From: Peptococcaceae bacterium
GTDB lineage: Bacteria; Bacillota; Dehalobacteriia; UBA4068; UBA4997
Length of the DNA stretch: 13,747 nt
Direction: 5' to 3'
Assembly: GCA_019421315.1 (NCBI GenBank)
Contig: JAHZFN010000116.1
Location: forward strand, 1 to 13,747
Shown here: piece by piece, positions 6,288 to 12,981 of the stretch
Layout: each line of letters starts with the position of its first letter
Numbering within the stretch: position 1 is the first letter of the stretch
The notes under the pieces: model-generated
The model's database searches: none
What the model was told of the DNA's origin: nothing
What the model saw: the letters and a program-made list of their open reading frames with translations, nothing else
Program-made: the position numbers and the translations under genes

Positions 6288-6809
6288 ATGGCAAAGATGA
6301 AAAACAGCACCAAGGGAATAATTGCGGTTATTGTGGTTTTGATTGTTATTATTGCCGTTTTTGCGGGAATTAACGCCAAAAACACCAATACATCAGTTTA
6401 CAGTTTAACAGTAACGGTTGGCGACAATGAAACTGTTTACACAATCTACGATTTAAAAGCCATGGACAACATTGAAACAATGAACAAAACCATCAAATCC
6501 GGCAAAGCCGCCGATGAAACGGGAGATTTCACAGGGGTTTCCCTGAGCGCACTCTTACTGCAAAATTTAACGAAGGAGGAGCTTAAAGCCTATTCCGCCG
6601 TTGTTGTAACCTCGGGCGACGGTTACGCCACATCTTACAGCGTGGACGAGGTTTTACAGCCGCAGAACGTCATGGTGATTTTTGAAAAAGACGGCGAAGC
6701 TCTGGTTCCCTATTCCGACGGCGGCAGCGGTCCCATCCGCATTATAGTCATGAACGACACCTTCGGCACCCGTTCCGCCATGTGGGTAACCGCCATCTCC
6801 CTCGAATAG
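6288..6809 (+). CDS. Membrane-anchored protein resembling the sulphite-oxidase molybdopterin domain
   Basis: A protein of 173 residues with an N-terminal hydrophobic anchor (about 9-29) and an extracytoplasmic domain. The domain follows the order of conserved pieces in oxidoreductase molybdopterin-binding (PF00174-like) domains: FTGVSLSALL (81-90), a VTSGDGYATSY stretch (107-117), FEKDGEALVPYSDGGSGPIRII (132-153) and a closing WVTAISLE (166-173). The only cysteine-free reading is notable: the whole protein contains no cysteine, so the molybdenum-ligating cysteine of true sulphite oxidases is absent and it is unlikely to be a classical enzyme. GGAGGA (6271-6276) precedes the ATG. Its position after the S component suggests it delivers or presents a ligand to the transporter; that is inference. 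The stop codon directly abuts repeat R3. Confidence 0.6.
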   Translation: MAKMKNSTKGIIAVIVVLIVIIAVFAGINAKNTNTSVYSLTVTVGDNETVYTIYDLKAMDNIETMNKTIKSGKAADETGDFTGVSLSALLLQNLTKEELKAYSAVVVTSGDGYATSYSVDEVLQPQNVMVIFEKDGEALVPYSDGGSGPIRIIVMNDTFGTRSAMWVTAISLE

Positions 6810-7005
6810 TTTTTACGACTTCATCTTGTTAAGCTCCGCGGGCTAAATCAGCTTATTGTTTACTTGATGAAGTCTTTTTTGTACTCTATGCCGCCTCGCA
6901 AAGCAACCAAGTCGGCAAAAGACAAAGTATCAACAGACTTCACCGAGTTGCAGCGGCGTTCTGACCTCTGTCCGAAGTTTAACAACACGACATCGTTAAA
7001 AAAGA
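6810..7005. repeat. Intergenic palindromic repeat R3
   Basis: The element starts on the base after the stop codon at 6807-6809. The left end reads TTTTTACGACTTCATCTTGT (6810-6829). The right end (about 6973-7005) is an inverted, diverged match through GTTTAACAACACGACATCGT (6977-6996). The right arm contains ACTTCACCGAGTTG (6938-6951) and GCGGCGTTCTG (6953-6963), shared with R4. A further GATGAAGTC fragment at 6867-6875 suggests internal rearrangement. A 77-codon open frame across it is not preserved in other copies. Confidence 0.75.
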
Positions 7006-7010
7006 AAAAA

Positions 7011-7036
7011 AAGAACTCAATTAAAATTGAGTTCTT
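7011..7036. terminator. Bidirectional intrinsic terminator
   Basis: AAGAACTCAATT (7011-7022) and AATTGAGTTCTT (7025-7036) are perfect complements. A-rich sequence precedes and a T-tract follows, so it can stop transcription from both the ECF operon (+) and the cold-shock gene (-). Confidence 0.8.
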
Positions 7037-7121
7037 TTTGGGACGATATTATAAAAATACACTAATCAAAAATTTAATAATTTATATTAAAAACTAAAAA
7101 AATTATTCAAAAAGATATTTA

Positions 7122-7319
7122 TTATAATTTGATAACGTTGGCAGCCTGAGGACCGCGTGCGCCTTCAACTTCGTCGAATTCAACTTCCTGACCTTCGTCC
7201 AAGGTTTTGAAGCCGTCGGATTGGATTGCGGAAAAATGAACGAAAACGTCTCCGCCTTCGGCTCTTTCGATGAAACCAAAACCTTTTTCAGCGTTGAACC
7301 ATTTTACTTTGCCTTTCAT
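7122..7319 (-). CDS. Cold-shock protein (CspA family)
   Basis: A 65-residue single cold-shock domain, the standard size for bacterial Csp proteins, which bind single-stranded RNA and DNA and act as RNA chaperones. The RNP1 motif KGFGFI (12-17) and RNP2 motif VFVHF (25-29) are intact, as are the aromatic W8 and F9 of the opening KVKWFN. A strong AAGGAGG (7326-7332) lies six bases before the ATG. The gene has its own promoter and is monocistronic, ending at a shared terminator. The leader is only about 25 bases, unlike the long thermosensing leader of E. coli cspA, so regulation by a cspA-like leader is not supported. Which paralogue this is cannot be told. Confidence 0.95.
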   Translation of the reverse strand: MKGKVKWFNAEKGFGFIERAEGGDVFVHFSAIQSDGFKTLDEGQEVEFDEVEGARGPQAANVIKL

Positions 7320-7350
7320 GATAGACCTCCTTGCAGTTTATTGCACTCTC

Positions 7351-7379
7351 ATTATAGAACAATTATATACGAATTTCAA
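7351..7379 (-). promoter_or_regulatory. Promoter for the cold-shock gene
   Basis: On the minus strand TTGAAA (7374-7379), a 17-base spacer and TATAAT (7351-7356) form a near-consensus sigma-A promoter. Transcription should start about 25 bases before the ATG. Confidence 0.8.
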
Positions 7380-7620
7380 TAGAAATTTACCGTATATTTT
7401 TTTTATTCTTCGACCACTTTTGACAAAACAAAGCATTTTGTTACGTTTTTTTTACCTTTATTTTATACTTTTTATCCAATACAACCCATTGACTAATGGA
7501 AAAAATGTGAATTTTTCACCCAAATACATCACTTTTTTATCCATTTTCTCTCAAGCTGTTTCAGCAAATTTCCGCAAAAAAAACAAAATTTTTTTTGACG
7601 AAGACCACACGGTGCGCCTA

Positions 7621-7649
7621 TTGACAAAAAATCCCGCAGCAGTTAAAAT
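7621..7649 (+). promoter_or_regulatory. Promoter for the metG T-box transcript
   Basis: Perfect TTGACA (7621-7626), a 17-base spacer and TAAAAT (7644-7649). Predicted transcription start is near 7656, giving a leader of about 400 bases. Confidence 0.8.
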
Positions 7650-7655
7650 ATATAA

Positions 7656-7935
7656 GTAATATATGTTAAAATCAAAAGCTACGAACAAGATGAGTACCTT
7701 TGGCGGACTGCCACAGAGAGGAAGATGCGCTGAAAACTTCCGCAGACAAAAAAGGGAACATGGCTTGGGAGCTGCTGCGGCGAACACCGTTAAAAAAAAT
7801 CGGCAAAAGTAACCGCAGACGGCAGGCGCCGTTACCCGCCGAAGATATTGTATCTGCAGAGGCCTTGGGGTTCAACCGAGGCGAAACAGGGTGGTACCGC
7901 GAACCTTTCGTCCCTATCGGGGCGCTTTTTTTTGT
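7656..7935 (+). promoter_or_regulatory. T-box leader with methionine (AUG) specifier
   Basis: The hallmark T-box AGGGTGGTACCGCG is at 7888-7901, containing the UGGU that pairs with an uncharged tRNA ending in ACCA. Upstream, stem I landmarks appear in order: AGTA (7693-7696), CAGAGAGG (7714-7721), an apical hairpin flanked by GGAAG and CTTCC (about 7720-7738), and GGGAAC followed by ATG at 7760-7762, read as the specifier codon for tRNA-Met. The leader ends in a terminator. Uncharged tRNA-Met would favour the antiterminator and raise metG expression. The structure is assigned by eye. Confidence 0.9.
7909..7933 (+). terminator. T-box attenuator terminator
   Basis: CGTCCC (7909-7914) pairs with GGGGCG (7919-7924) using one G-U pair, followed by a run of eight T. 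It lies just after the T-box antiterminator sequence, as expected for transcription attenuation. Confidence 0.75.
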
Positions 7936-8052
7936 TTTATTTTTTAAAAATTTTTTGTTAAATTTTTTGTCTGCGGGCAAAATGGTTTATATAAATATAT
8001 CAAATCTCGATACATAAAATATTTTTTATATACGACTGACAAGGAGGACAAA

Positions 8053-9993
8053 ATGACAGAGCAAAAGAAATTTTATATCACAACCCCCATTTATTACCCC
8101 AGCGACAAGCTGCACATCGGCCATGCCTACACCACAGTTGCCGCCGACGCTGTTTCCCGTTTCAAAAAAATGCAGGGCTTTGACACCTATTTTTTGACAG
8201 GCACCGACGAGCACGGTCAAAAAATTCAGCGCAAGGCCGCCGAAGCAGGCAAAACGCCTCAGGAATTTGTGGACGAAATTGTGGCGGGCGTCAAAGAGCT
8301 TTGGCAGCTGATGAATATCAGCTATGACGATTTTATCCGCACCACCGACAAACGCCACGAAGAGGTTGTGCAAAATCTTTTCCAAAAGGTTTACGACAAA
8401 GGCGACATTTACAAATCCGAATATTCCGGCTGGTACTGCACCCCCTGCGAAACCTTTTTCACCGAAAGACAGCTGGGCGAAGGCCACACCTGTCCCGACT
8501 GCGGCCGTCCCGTGGAACTGACCAAGGAAGAAAGCTATTTCTTCAAAATGAGCAAATACGCCGACCGCTGGCTGCAGTTCATTGAGGATCACCCCGATTT
8601 TATCCAGCCCGAAACCCGCAAAAACGAAATGATCAACTTCGTTAAGCAGGGCTTGGATGACCTCTGCGTCAGCCGCACCACATTTGACTGGGGTATCAAG
8701 GTTCCCTTTGACGAAAAACACGTGGTTTACGTTTGGTTCGACGCCCTCATCAACTACATCTCCGCTTTGGGCTACGGCACCGACCACGACGAGCTTTATC
8801 AAAAATACTGGCCTGCCAACATTCATCTTATGGCAAAGGACATCATTCGTTTCCACTCCATCATCTGGCCCATCATGCTGATGGCTTTGGATATTCCCAT
8901 CCCCGAAAAGGTTGTGGCGCACGGCTGGCTTTTGATGAGCGACGGCAAAATGAGCAAATCCAAAGGCAATGTTGTCGACCCCAAAATTTTGGCGGAACGC
9001 TACGGTGTGGACGCCATCCGTTTCTTCCTGCTGAGAGAAATGGCATACGGCATGGACGCAGTATATTCGGAAGAAGCCCTGGTAAACCGCATTAATATTG
9101 ACCTTGCCAACGATTACGGCAATCTTATTTCCCGCACCACCTCCATGATTGAAAAATTCATCGGCGGCGAAATTGCTGCCCCCTCGGAAGCCACGGAATT
9201 TGATGCCGACCTCATTGCCCTGGCGGAAGCAATCCCCGAAAACATGGCAAAATACATCGACAAAGCAGATGTTGCCAACGCCGTTTCCGAAGTTTGGAAG
9301 CTGGTTGGCAAAGCCAACAAATACATCGACGACTGCGCCCCCTGGGCTTTGAACAAAGCGGGCGAAACCGCCAAACTGCAAACAGTTCTTTACAATTTGG
9401 CAGAAGTTATCCGCTTTATCACCGTTTTAATCGAACCCATCATGCCCTCCACGCCCCAAAAGGTTTGGGAACAGATGGGCTTGACGGAGCATGATGAAGC
9501 CAAAACCTGGGACAGCCTGAAATGGGGCGGCTTCCCATCAGGAATCAAAGTGAACCGCGGCGAACCCATTTTCCCCAGAATTGATTTGGCAGAAATGGAA
9601 AAACAATGGGCAGCAGAGGCGGAAGCCAAAGCCAAAGCGGAAGCCGCCAACAATTTTGAACCCATCAAACCAGAAATTACCATCGATGATTTCGCCAAGG
9701 TAGATCTCCGAGTTTGCAAAGTTTTGAGCTGTGAAAAGGTGAAAAAAGCCAACAAGCTCCTGAAAATGGAGGTTCAGGTGGGCGCCGAAACCAGAACAGT
9801 GGTCAGCGGCATTGCCGAACGCTATACCCCCGAAGAAATGGTGGGCAAGCAGCTTGTTTTGGTCGCCAACCTCAAACCCGCCAAGCTGCGGGGCATTGAA
9901 TCCCAAGGCATGATTTTGGCAGCCTCCCACAACGGCGAAATGCAAGTTTTGGAAGTTCCCGCCGACATCTTACCCGGCGGTCTCGTTAAATAA
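8053..9993 (+). CDS. metG: Methionyl-tRNA synthetase
   Basis: A class I aminoacyl-tRNA synthetase of 646 residues that charges tRNA-Met with methionine in the cytoplasm. The catalytic HIGH motif is at 21-24 and KMSKS at 299-303. The connective peptide carries one zinc knuckle, C129-x2-C132 and C147-x2-C150. The anticodon-binding helical domain follows, and residues about 540-646 form the C-terminal OB-fold tRNA-binding domain (VDLRVCKVLSCEKV to GMILAAS) that dimerises the enzyme in many bacteria. Length and layout match typical clostridial and Bacillus MetG. AAGGAGG (8041-8047) precedes the ATG. It is expressed from its own promoter through the Met T-box and ends at a strong terminator, so it appears monocistronic. 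Identification is secure. Confidence 0.98.
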   Translation: MTEQKKFYITTPIYYPSDKLHIGHAYTTVAADAVSRFKKMQGFDTYFLTGTDEHGQKIQRKAAEAGKTPQEFVDEIVAGVKELWQLMNISYDDFIRTTDKRHEEVVQNLFQKVYDKGDIYKSEYSGWYCTPCETFFTERQLGEGHTCPDCGRPVELTKEESYFFKMSKYADRWLQFIEDHPDFIQPETRKNEMINFVKQGLDDLCVSRTTFDWGIKVPFDEKHVVYVWFDALINYISALGYGTDHDELYQKYWPANIHLMAKDIIRFHSIIWPIMLMALDIPIPEKVVAHGWLLMSDGKMSKSKGNVVDPKILAERYGVDAIRFFLLREMAYGMDAVYSEEALVNRINIDLANDYGNLISRTTSMIEKFIGGEIAAPSEATEFDADLIALAEAIPENMAKYIDKADVANAVSEVWKLVGKANKYIDDCAPWALNKAGETAKLQTVLYNLAEVIRFITVLIEPIMPSTPQKVWEQMGLTEHDEAKTWDSLKWGGFPSGIKVNRGEPIFPRIDLAEMEKQWAAEAEAKAKAEAANNFEPIKPEITIDDFAKVDLRVCKVLSCEKVKKANKLLKMEVQVGAETRTVVSGIAERYTPEEMVGKQLVLVANLKPAKLRGIESQGMILAASHNGEMQVLEVPADILPGGLVK

Positions 9994-10013
9994 TTAAATA
10001 ATTCAACAATCAA

Positions 10014-10041
10014 AACCACCGGCTGAGCCGGTGGTTTTTTT
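10014..10041 (+). terminator. metG intrinsic terminator
   Basis: AACCACCGGC (10014-10023), loop TGA, and GCCGGTGGTT (10027-10036) form a perfect ten-pair GC-rich stem followed by T residues to 10041. Repeat R4 begins in or directly after this T-tract. Confidence 0.92.
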
Positions 10042-10303
10042 AACGACTATTTAACGACGTGGATGGTTTTAAACTTCGAAGGTTCGGTCTAAATACTATT
10101 TTCACTCGGCGAAACCTGTTAATACTCTGTCTTTTGCCGACCTTGGGATTTTTGCGGAGTGCCATAAATTACAATTTAACTCAGCACTCACCTGCCAAGC
10201 AACCAAATAACAAAAACGAAAGCGCACCACCAAACTTCACCGAGTTAAGGCGGCGTTCTGTCCAAACCTCCGAAGATTAACAAGATGAAGTCGTCAAAAA
10301 TTT
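10041..10303. repeat. Intergenic palindromic repeat R4 (most complete copy)
   Basis: The left arm (about 10041-10165) begins TTTAACGAC and contains AAACTTCGAAGG (10071-10082), CACTCGGCGAAA (10103-10114) and TGTCTTTTGCCGACC (10129-10142 region). The right arm (about 10167-10303) reads, inverted, GACGACTTCATCTTGTTAA then CTTCGGAGG and AACTCGGTGAAG. The two arms align in reverse complement across their length around a centre near ATAAATT (10164-10170). The left arm matches the inverted right arm of R3 through ACTCGG-GAA, CTGTT-ATACT and TGTCTTTTGCCGAC, which proves that arms of different copies are homologous. Confidence 0.8.
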
Positions 10304-10409
10304 TCAAGATATTAACACATTTGGTTTGATGGAATTTGAAAAAACCGCCGAATTGAAAGAATATCTGCCCAAAATCTGCCGATGGTATTTGCCTGATTTT
10401 ACCAAATGA
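10278..10409 (+). pseudogene. Possible gene remnant ending at 10407-10409
   Basis: A frame open from just after a stop at about 10278 runs out of repeat R4 and into unique sequence encoding MEFEKTAELKEYLPKIC and then RWYLPDFTK before TGA at 10407. An internal ATG at 10329 has no ribosome site. The composition looks protein-like but I recognise no family. It may be the tail of a gene whose front was lost at the repeat boundary, or chance. The rest of 9994-10604 holds the metG terminator, repeat R4 and AT-rich leader sequence. Confidence 0.2.
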
Positions 10410-10591
10410 ACGCCGCCTGCCAAAAGCAACTGCAAAATTTTCGCAGGAAATTTATGGATAATGTTGATAATTGCTCTTTATTATGGATTTTTTGTGAATT
10501 TTATGTTATTATATTTTATGTGGCCGCCCGCCAAAACACGAAAACACGAAAAAAAACCGGGCGGCTACAGCGCTAATACGGACAAAATTTC

Positions 10592-10597
10592 GGGAGG
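10592..10597 (+). promoter_or_regulatory. Ribosome binding site deciding the PAP2 start
   Basis: GGGAGG lies seven bases before ATG 10605. An in-frame ATG at 10461 would add 48 residues of poor family similarity and lacks such a site. Confidence 0.75.
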
Positions 10598-10604
10598 TAA
10601 CGCA

Positions 10605-11177
10605 ATGATAAGCGCACTGCAAAATATGGATTGGGCAGTTTTGCATTGGATACATAACACCTTCAGCTGCGGTTTTTTGGACTTTGTTCTGCCGAGAATA
10701 ACGGCGGTCTGCAACCACGGCGAAATTTGGATTATAACGGCAGTCATTTTGCTCTGCACAAAAAAATACCGCAAATACGGCGTCTTTTTGGCGGTTGGTT
10801 TGCTTTTGGGGCTTTTGATCGGCAATTTGTGGCTGAAGCCCTGGGTTGCCAGAATGCGCCCCTGCTGGCTGGAGCCCGGCATAACCCTTTTGGTACCGAA
10901 TTTGACAGATTTTTCGTTCCCGTCGGGGCATTCCCTATCTTCTGCCATCGCCGTGACAATTTTGTGCTTCGCCAACAAAAAATTCGCCCTCTGGGCGGTT
11001 CCCCTCGGTTTGATCATCGCCTTTTCCAGGCTTTATCTGATGGTGCATTTTCCGACGGATGTGGCGGCGGGCATTCTCCTGGGCGTGGTCATCGGCTGCC
11101 TAACCGTTTACTGCGGCAGGAAAATAACGGAGCGTTTTGCCAAAGCAACGGCTCAACAGCAAACAAAAATCAATTAA
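10605..11177 (+). CDS. PAP2 family membrane phosphatase
   Basis: A membrane protein of 190 residues with about five hydrophobic segments and the complete three-part phosphatidic acid phosphatase type 2 signature: K78-x6-R85-P86, P106-S-G-H109, and S141-R142-x5-H148-x3-D152. H109 and H148 are the expected catalytic pair. Small bacterial members of this family dephosphorylate undecaprenyl diphosphate (BcrC-like) or phosphatidylglycerol phosphate at the outer face of the membrane; sequence alone does not decide the substrate. The length fits BcrC-type proteins. The start is set by GGGAGG. The gene stands alone between a repeat region and the MocR gene, with no good promoter or terminator recognised. 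Confidence 0.88.
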   Translation: MISALQNMDWAVLHWIHNTFSCGFLDFVLPRITAVCNHGEIWIITAVILLCTKKYRKYGVFLAVGLLLGLLIGNLWLKPWVARMRPCWLEPGITLLVPNLTDFSFPSGHSLSSAIAVTILCFANKKFALWAVPLGLIIAFSRLYLMVHFPTDVAAGILLGVVIGCLTVYCGRKITERFAKATAQQQTKIN

Positions 11178-11237
11178 ATTATTTATATTATTATATTTAT
11201 ATTATTAAAACAAAATATCATCTGCAAAATGCAAAAT

Positions 11238-11266
11238 TTGACAAAAAGCCGAAAATATGCTATGTT
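11238..11266 (+). promoter_or_regulatory. Promoter for the MocR-type regulator
   Basis: Perfect TTGACA (11238-11243), a 17-base spacer ending in TGC, and TATGTT (11261-11266) form an extended -10 promoter. The start near 11273 gives a leader of about 135 bases that contains dyad symmetries. Confidence 0.7.
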
Positions 11267-11270
11267 GCTT

Positions 11271-11350
11271 TTGACAGCGGCATTATCGGCGGTTTGCCGC
11301 AAAGCATATTGTCAGTTTGCCGAAACAGGGCGAATTGACTATATTGTCAA
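11271..11350. promoter_or_regulatory. Candidate operator region of the MocR-type gene
   Basis: The inverted repeat TTGAC (11335-11339), six bases, GTCAA (11346-11350) lies downstream of the promoter. Further TTGAC or GTCA half-sites occur at 11271 and about 11311, and GCGGCA (11277-11282) with TGCCGC (11295-11300) forms a hairpin. MocR regulators often control their own gene, so these are reasonable sites, but no experimental motif is matched. Confidence 0.35.
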
Positions 11351-11408
11351 AGCCAAAGATGATATTTTGTTTTTTTATGCCCGTCAGAAGTTCAGATAAG
11401 GAGATTTT

Positions 11409-12809
11409 ATGCAGGAGTTCACTTTTACTATCCAAAAGGACAGCAAACAGCCACTTTACCGTCAGCTTTACAACTATTTGGTAAAGGAAATCAAAAACGG
11501 CAATCTCAAAGAAAACGAAAAGCTACCCGGCAAAAAGGCCTTGGCGCAGCACCTGGCAATCAGCCAAAGCACTGTGGAAACGGCTTACGAAATGCTGGCG
11601 GCGGAGGGCTACACCGTCGCCAAACCCCGCAGCGGCTTTTACGTTTGCAGGCTGGAAACCTTGCAGACGGCGGCTTTGCCCCCCGAACCGCAGGCGGCGG
11701 CAAAAATCGAAGTACCGAGGCAGTTCAAGTATTCCCTGCTTTCGGGAAACATCGACACCACGGTTTTCCCTTTCGGCACTTGGGCAAAAATCGTCAAGGA
11801 GATTGTTTACAACAACCGCAGCATTCTTGCCTACGGCGACCGCAAGGGCGATTTGGAGCTGCGGGAAAATCTGACAAAATATCTCCACGAATTCCGAGGT
11901 ATCAGCTGCCGTCCCGAACAGGTTATCATCGGCGCAGGGCTGGAATATCTGCTGCATTTGGTCTGCCGCCTTTTGGGTGAACGCGCCGTTTTTGCCCTGG
12001 AGGACCCCGGATATACCAAAACCGCCAAAATCTTCATCAACAACGGCGGCAAAATCCGTTTTATCCCCGTGGCAAAGGACGGGATGTCCCTGGAGGCTCT
12101 GCAAAATTCCGACGCCAACGTTGCCTACATCACACCATCCCACCAATTTCCCCTGGGGGTGGTTATGCCCGTGGGCAAAAGACTGCAAATGCTGAACTGG
12201 GCAGGCAAAGCACCCTACCGCTACATCATCGAGGACGATTACGACAGCGAATTTCGTTACAACGGCGCTCCCATTCCCGCTTTGCAGGGTTTGGACGAAA
12301 ACGGCAAAGTGATTTATGTGGGTACATTTTCCCGCAGCATTGCCCCCGCTTTTCGTCTGGCGTATATGGTTCTGCCCTATCCTCTTTTGCGAAAATACGA
12401 AAAGCTTTTCGACGGTTATTCCTCCACGGTTTCCCGTCTGGATCAGCAAATTCTGCGGGAATTTATCGGCGGCGGCCATTTCGGCAGGCATTTAAACCGA
12501 GTTCGCAATGTCTACAAACAGCGGCGGGACGCCCTGGTTACGGCTTTGCAAAATTCGCCCCTTGCCGACCGTTTTCAGATCATAGGTGAAAATGCGGGTC
12601 TGCATTTTCTACTGCAAGTGAACCTGCCGCAGACAGAGGAGGAGCTGGTGGCAAAGGCCGCCGCCGCCGACATTCAAATTGTGGGATTGAAGAACTTTTG
12701 TTATCGGGAACGCAAGGCGGCTCCCGTTTTGGTCATGGGCTTTGCCGATTTAACGCCCGAACAAGCGCCGCAGGTTGTGGATACTCTGGTCAGAGCGTGG
12801 CAGGAGTAA
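11409..12809 (+). CDS. MocR/PdxR-type GntR regulator with aminotransferase-like domain
   Basis: A 466-residue fusion of a GntR-type winged helix DNA-binding domain (about 10-80; helix-turn-helix around ALAQHLAISQSTVETAYEML, 44-63) and a class I aminotransferase-fold domain (about 105-466). MocR proteins sense pyridoxal phosphate or an amino-acid adduct and regulate vitamin B6, GABA, taurine or related genes. Visible fold landmarks are AYGDRKGDLELRENL (141-155), the EDDYDSEFRY motif (276-285, with the aspartate that contacts the cofactor ring) and GTFSRSIAPAFRLAY (305-319). The lysine expected to form the Schiff base in GTFSK is arginine here (R309, codon CGC), so cofactor binding may be non-covalent or lost. 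GGAG at about 11400 is the ribosome site. No target gene is adjacent; the next gene is convergent. Confidence 0.9.
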   Translation: MQEFTFTIQKDSKQPLYRQLYNYLVKEIKNGNLKENEKLPGKKALAQHLAISQSTVETAYEMLAAEGYTVAKPRSGFYVCRLETLQTAALPPEPQAAAKIEVPRQFKYSLLSGNIDTTVFPFGTWAKIVKEIVYNNRSILAYGDRKGDLELRENLTKYLHEFRGISCRPEQVIIGAGLEYLLHLVCRLLGERAVFALEDPGYTKTAKIFINNGGKIRFIPVAKDGMSLEALQNSDANVAYITPSHQFPLGVVMPVGKRLQMLNWAGKAPYRYIIEDDYDSEFRYNGAPIPALQGLDENGKVIYVGTFSRSIAPAFRLAYMVLPYPLLRKYEKLFDGYSSTVSRLDQQILREFIGGGHFGRHLNRVRNVYKQRRDALVTALQNSPLADRFQIIGENAGLHFLLQVNLPQTEEELVAKAAAADIQIVGLKNFCYRERKAAPVLVMGFADLTPEQAPQVVDTLVRAWQE

Positions 12810-12829
12810 AGAGTTTAATCTTTTATTTC

Positions 12830-12869
12830 AATATTTTATTTTTAATATTTTATTTTAATATTTTATTTA
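12830..12869. repeat. Three short AT-rich tandem repeats
   Basis: AATATTTTATTTW is repeated at 12830, 12844 and 12857 after the MocR-type gene. It is simple-sequence spacer DNA; no function is evident. Confidence 0.6.
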
Positions 12870-12888
12870 GATATTTAATATTCAGCAT

Positions 12889-12930
12889 AAAAAAGCAAGG
12901 CTGTCTTTGATAAACAGCCTTGCTTTTTTT
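12889..12930. terminator. Bidirectional terminator between convergent genes
   Basis: AAAAAAGCAAGGCTGT (12889-12904) pairs perfectly with ACAGCCTTGCTTTTTT (12914-12929) around a nine-base loop. A and T tracts on the two sides let it stop both the MocR-type gene (+) and the SLH gene (-). Confidence 0.9.
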
Positions 12931-12981
12931 GAATTGGAGTTTTTATTTGGAGTTTTTTGTATTTTTCTTATTTAATTTTTT

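Noticed and set aside
6864..7097. 77-codon frame within repeat R3 and the terminator
   Set aside because: The peptide FTEL-RRS is partly shared with a frame in R4 only because the DNA is repeated. The aligned frame in R1 has a stop, and this one translates through a terminator.
8026..9381. 451-codon open frame antisense to metG
   Set aside because: It lies fully opposite a secure metG, reads as low-complexity Phe/Gly/Val/His-rich protein, and has no ribosome site. It is a shadow of metG codon bias.
10059..10280. 73-codon frame within repeat R4
   Set aside because: It lies wholly in repeat sequence, has no ribosome site, and its frame is not kept in other copies.
11523..12491. 322-codon open frame antisense to the MocR-type gene
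   Set aside because: It mirrors a gene with clear domains and shows no family features or ribosome site.
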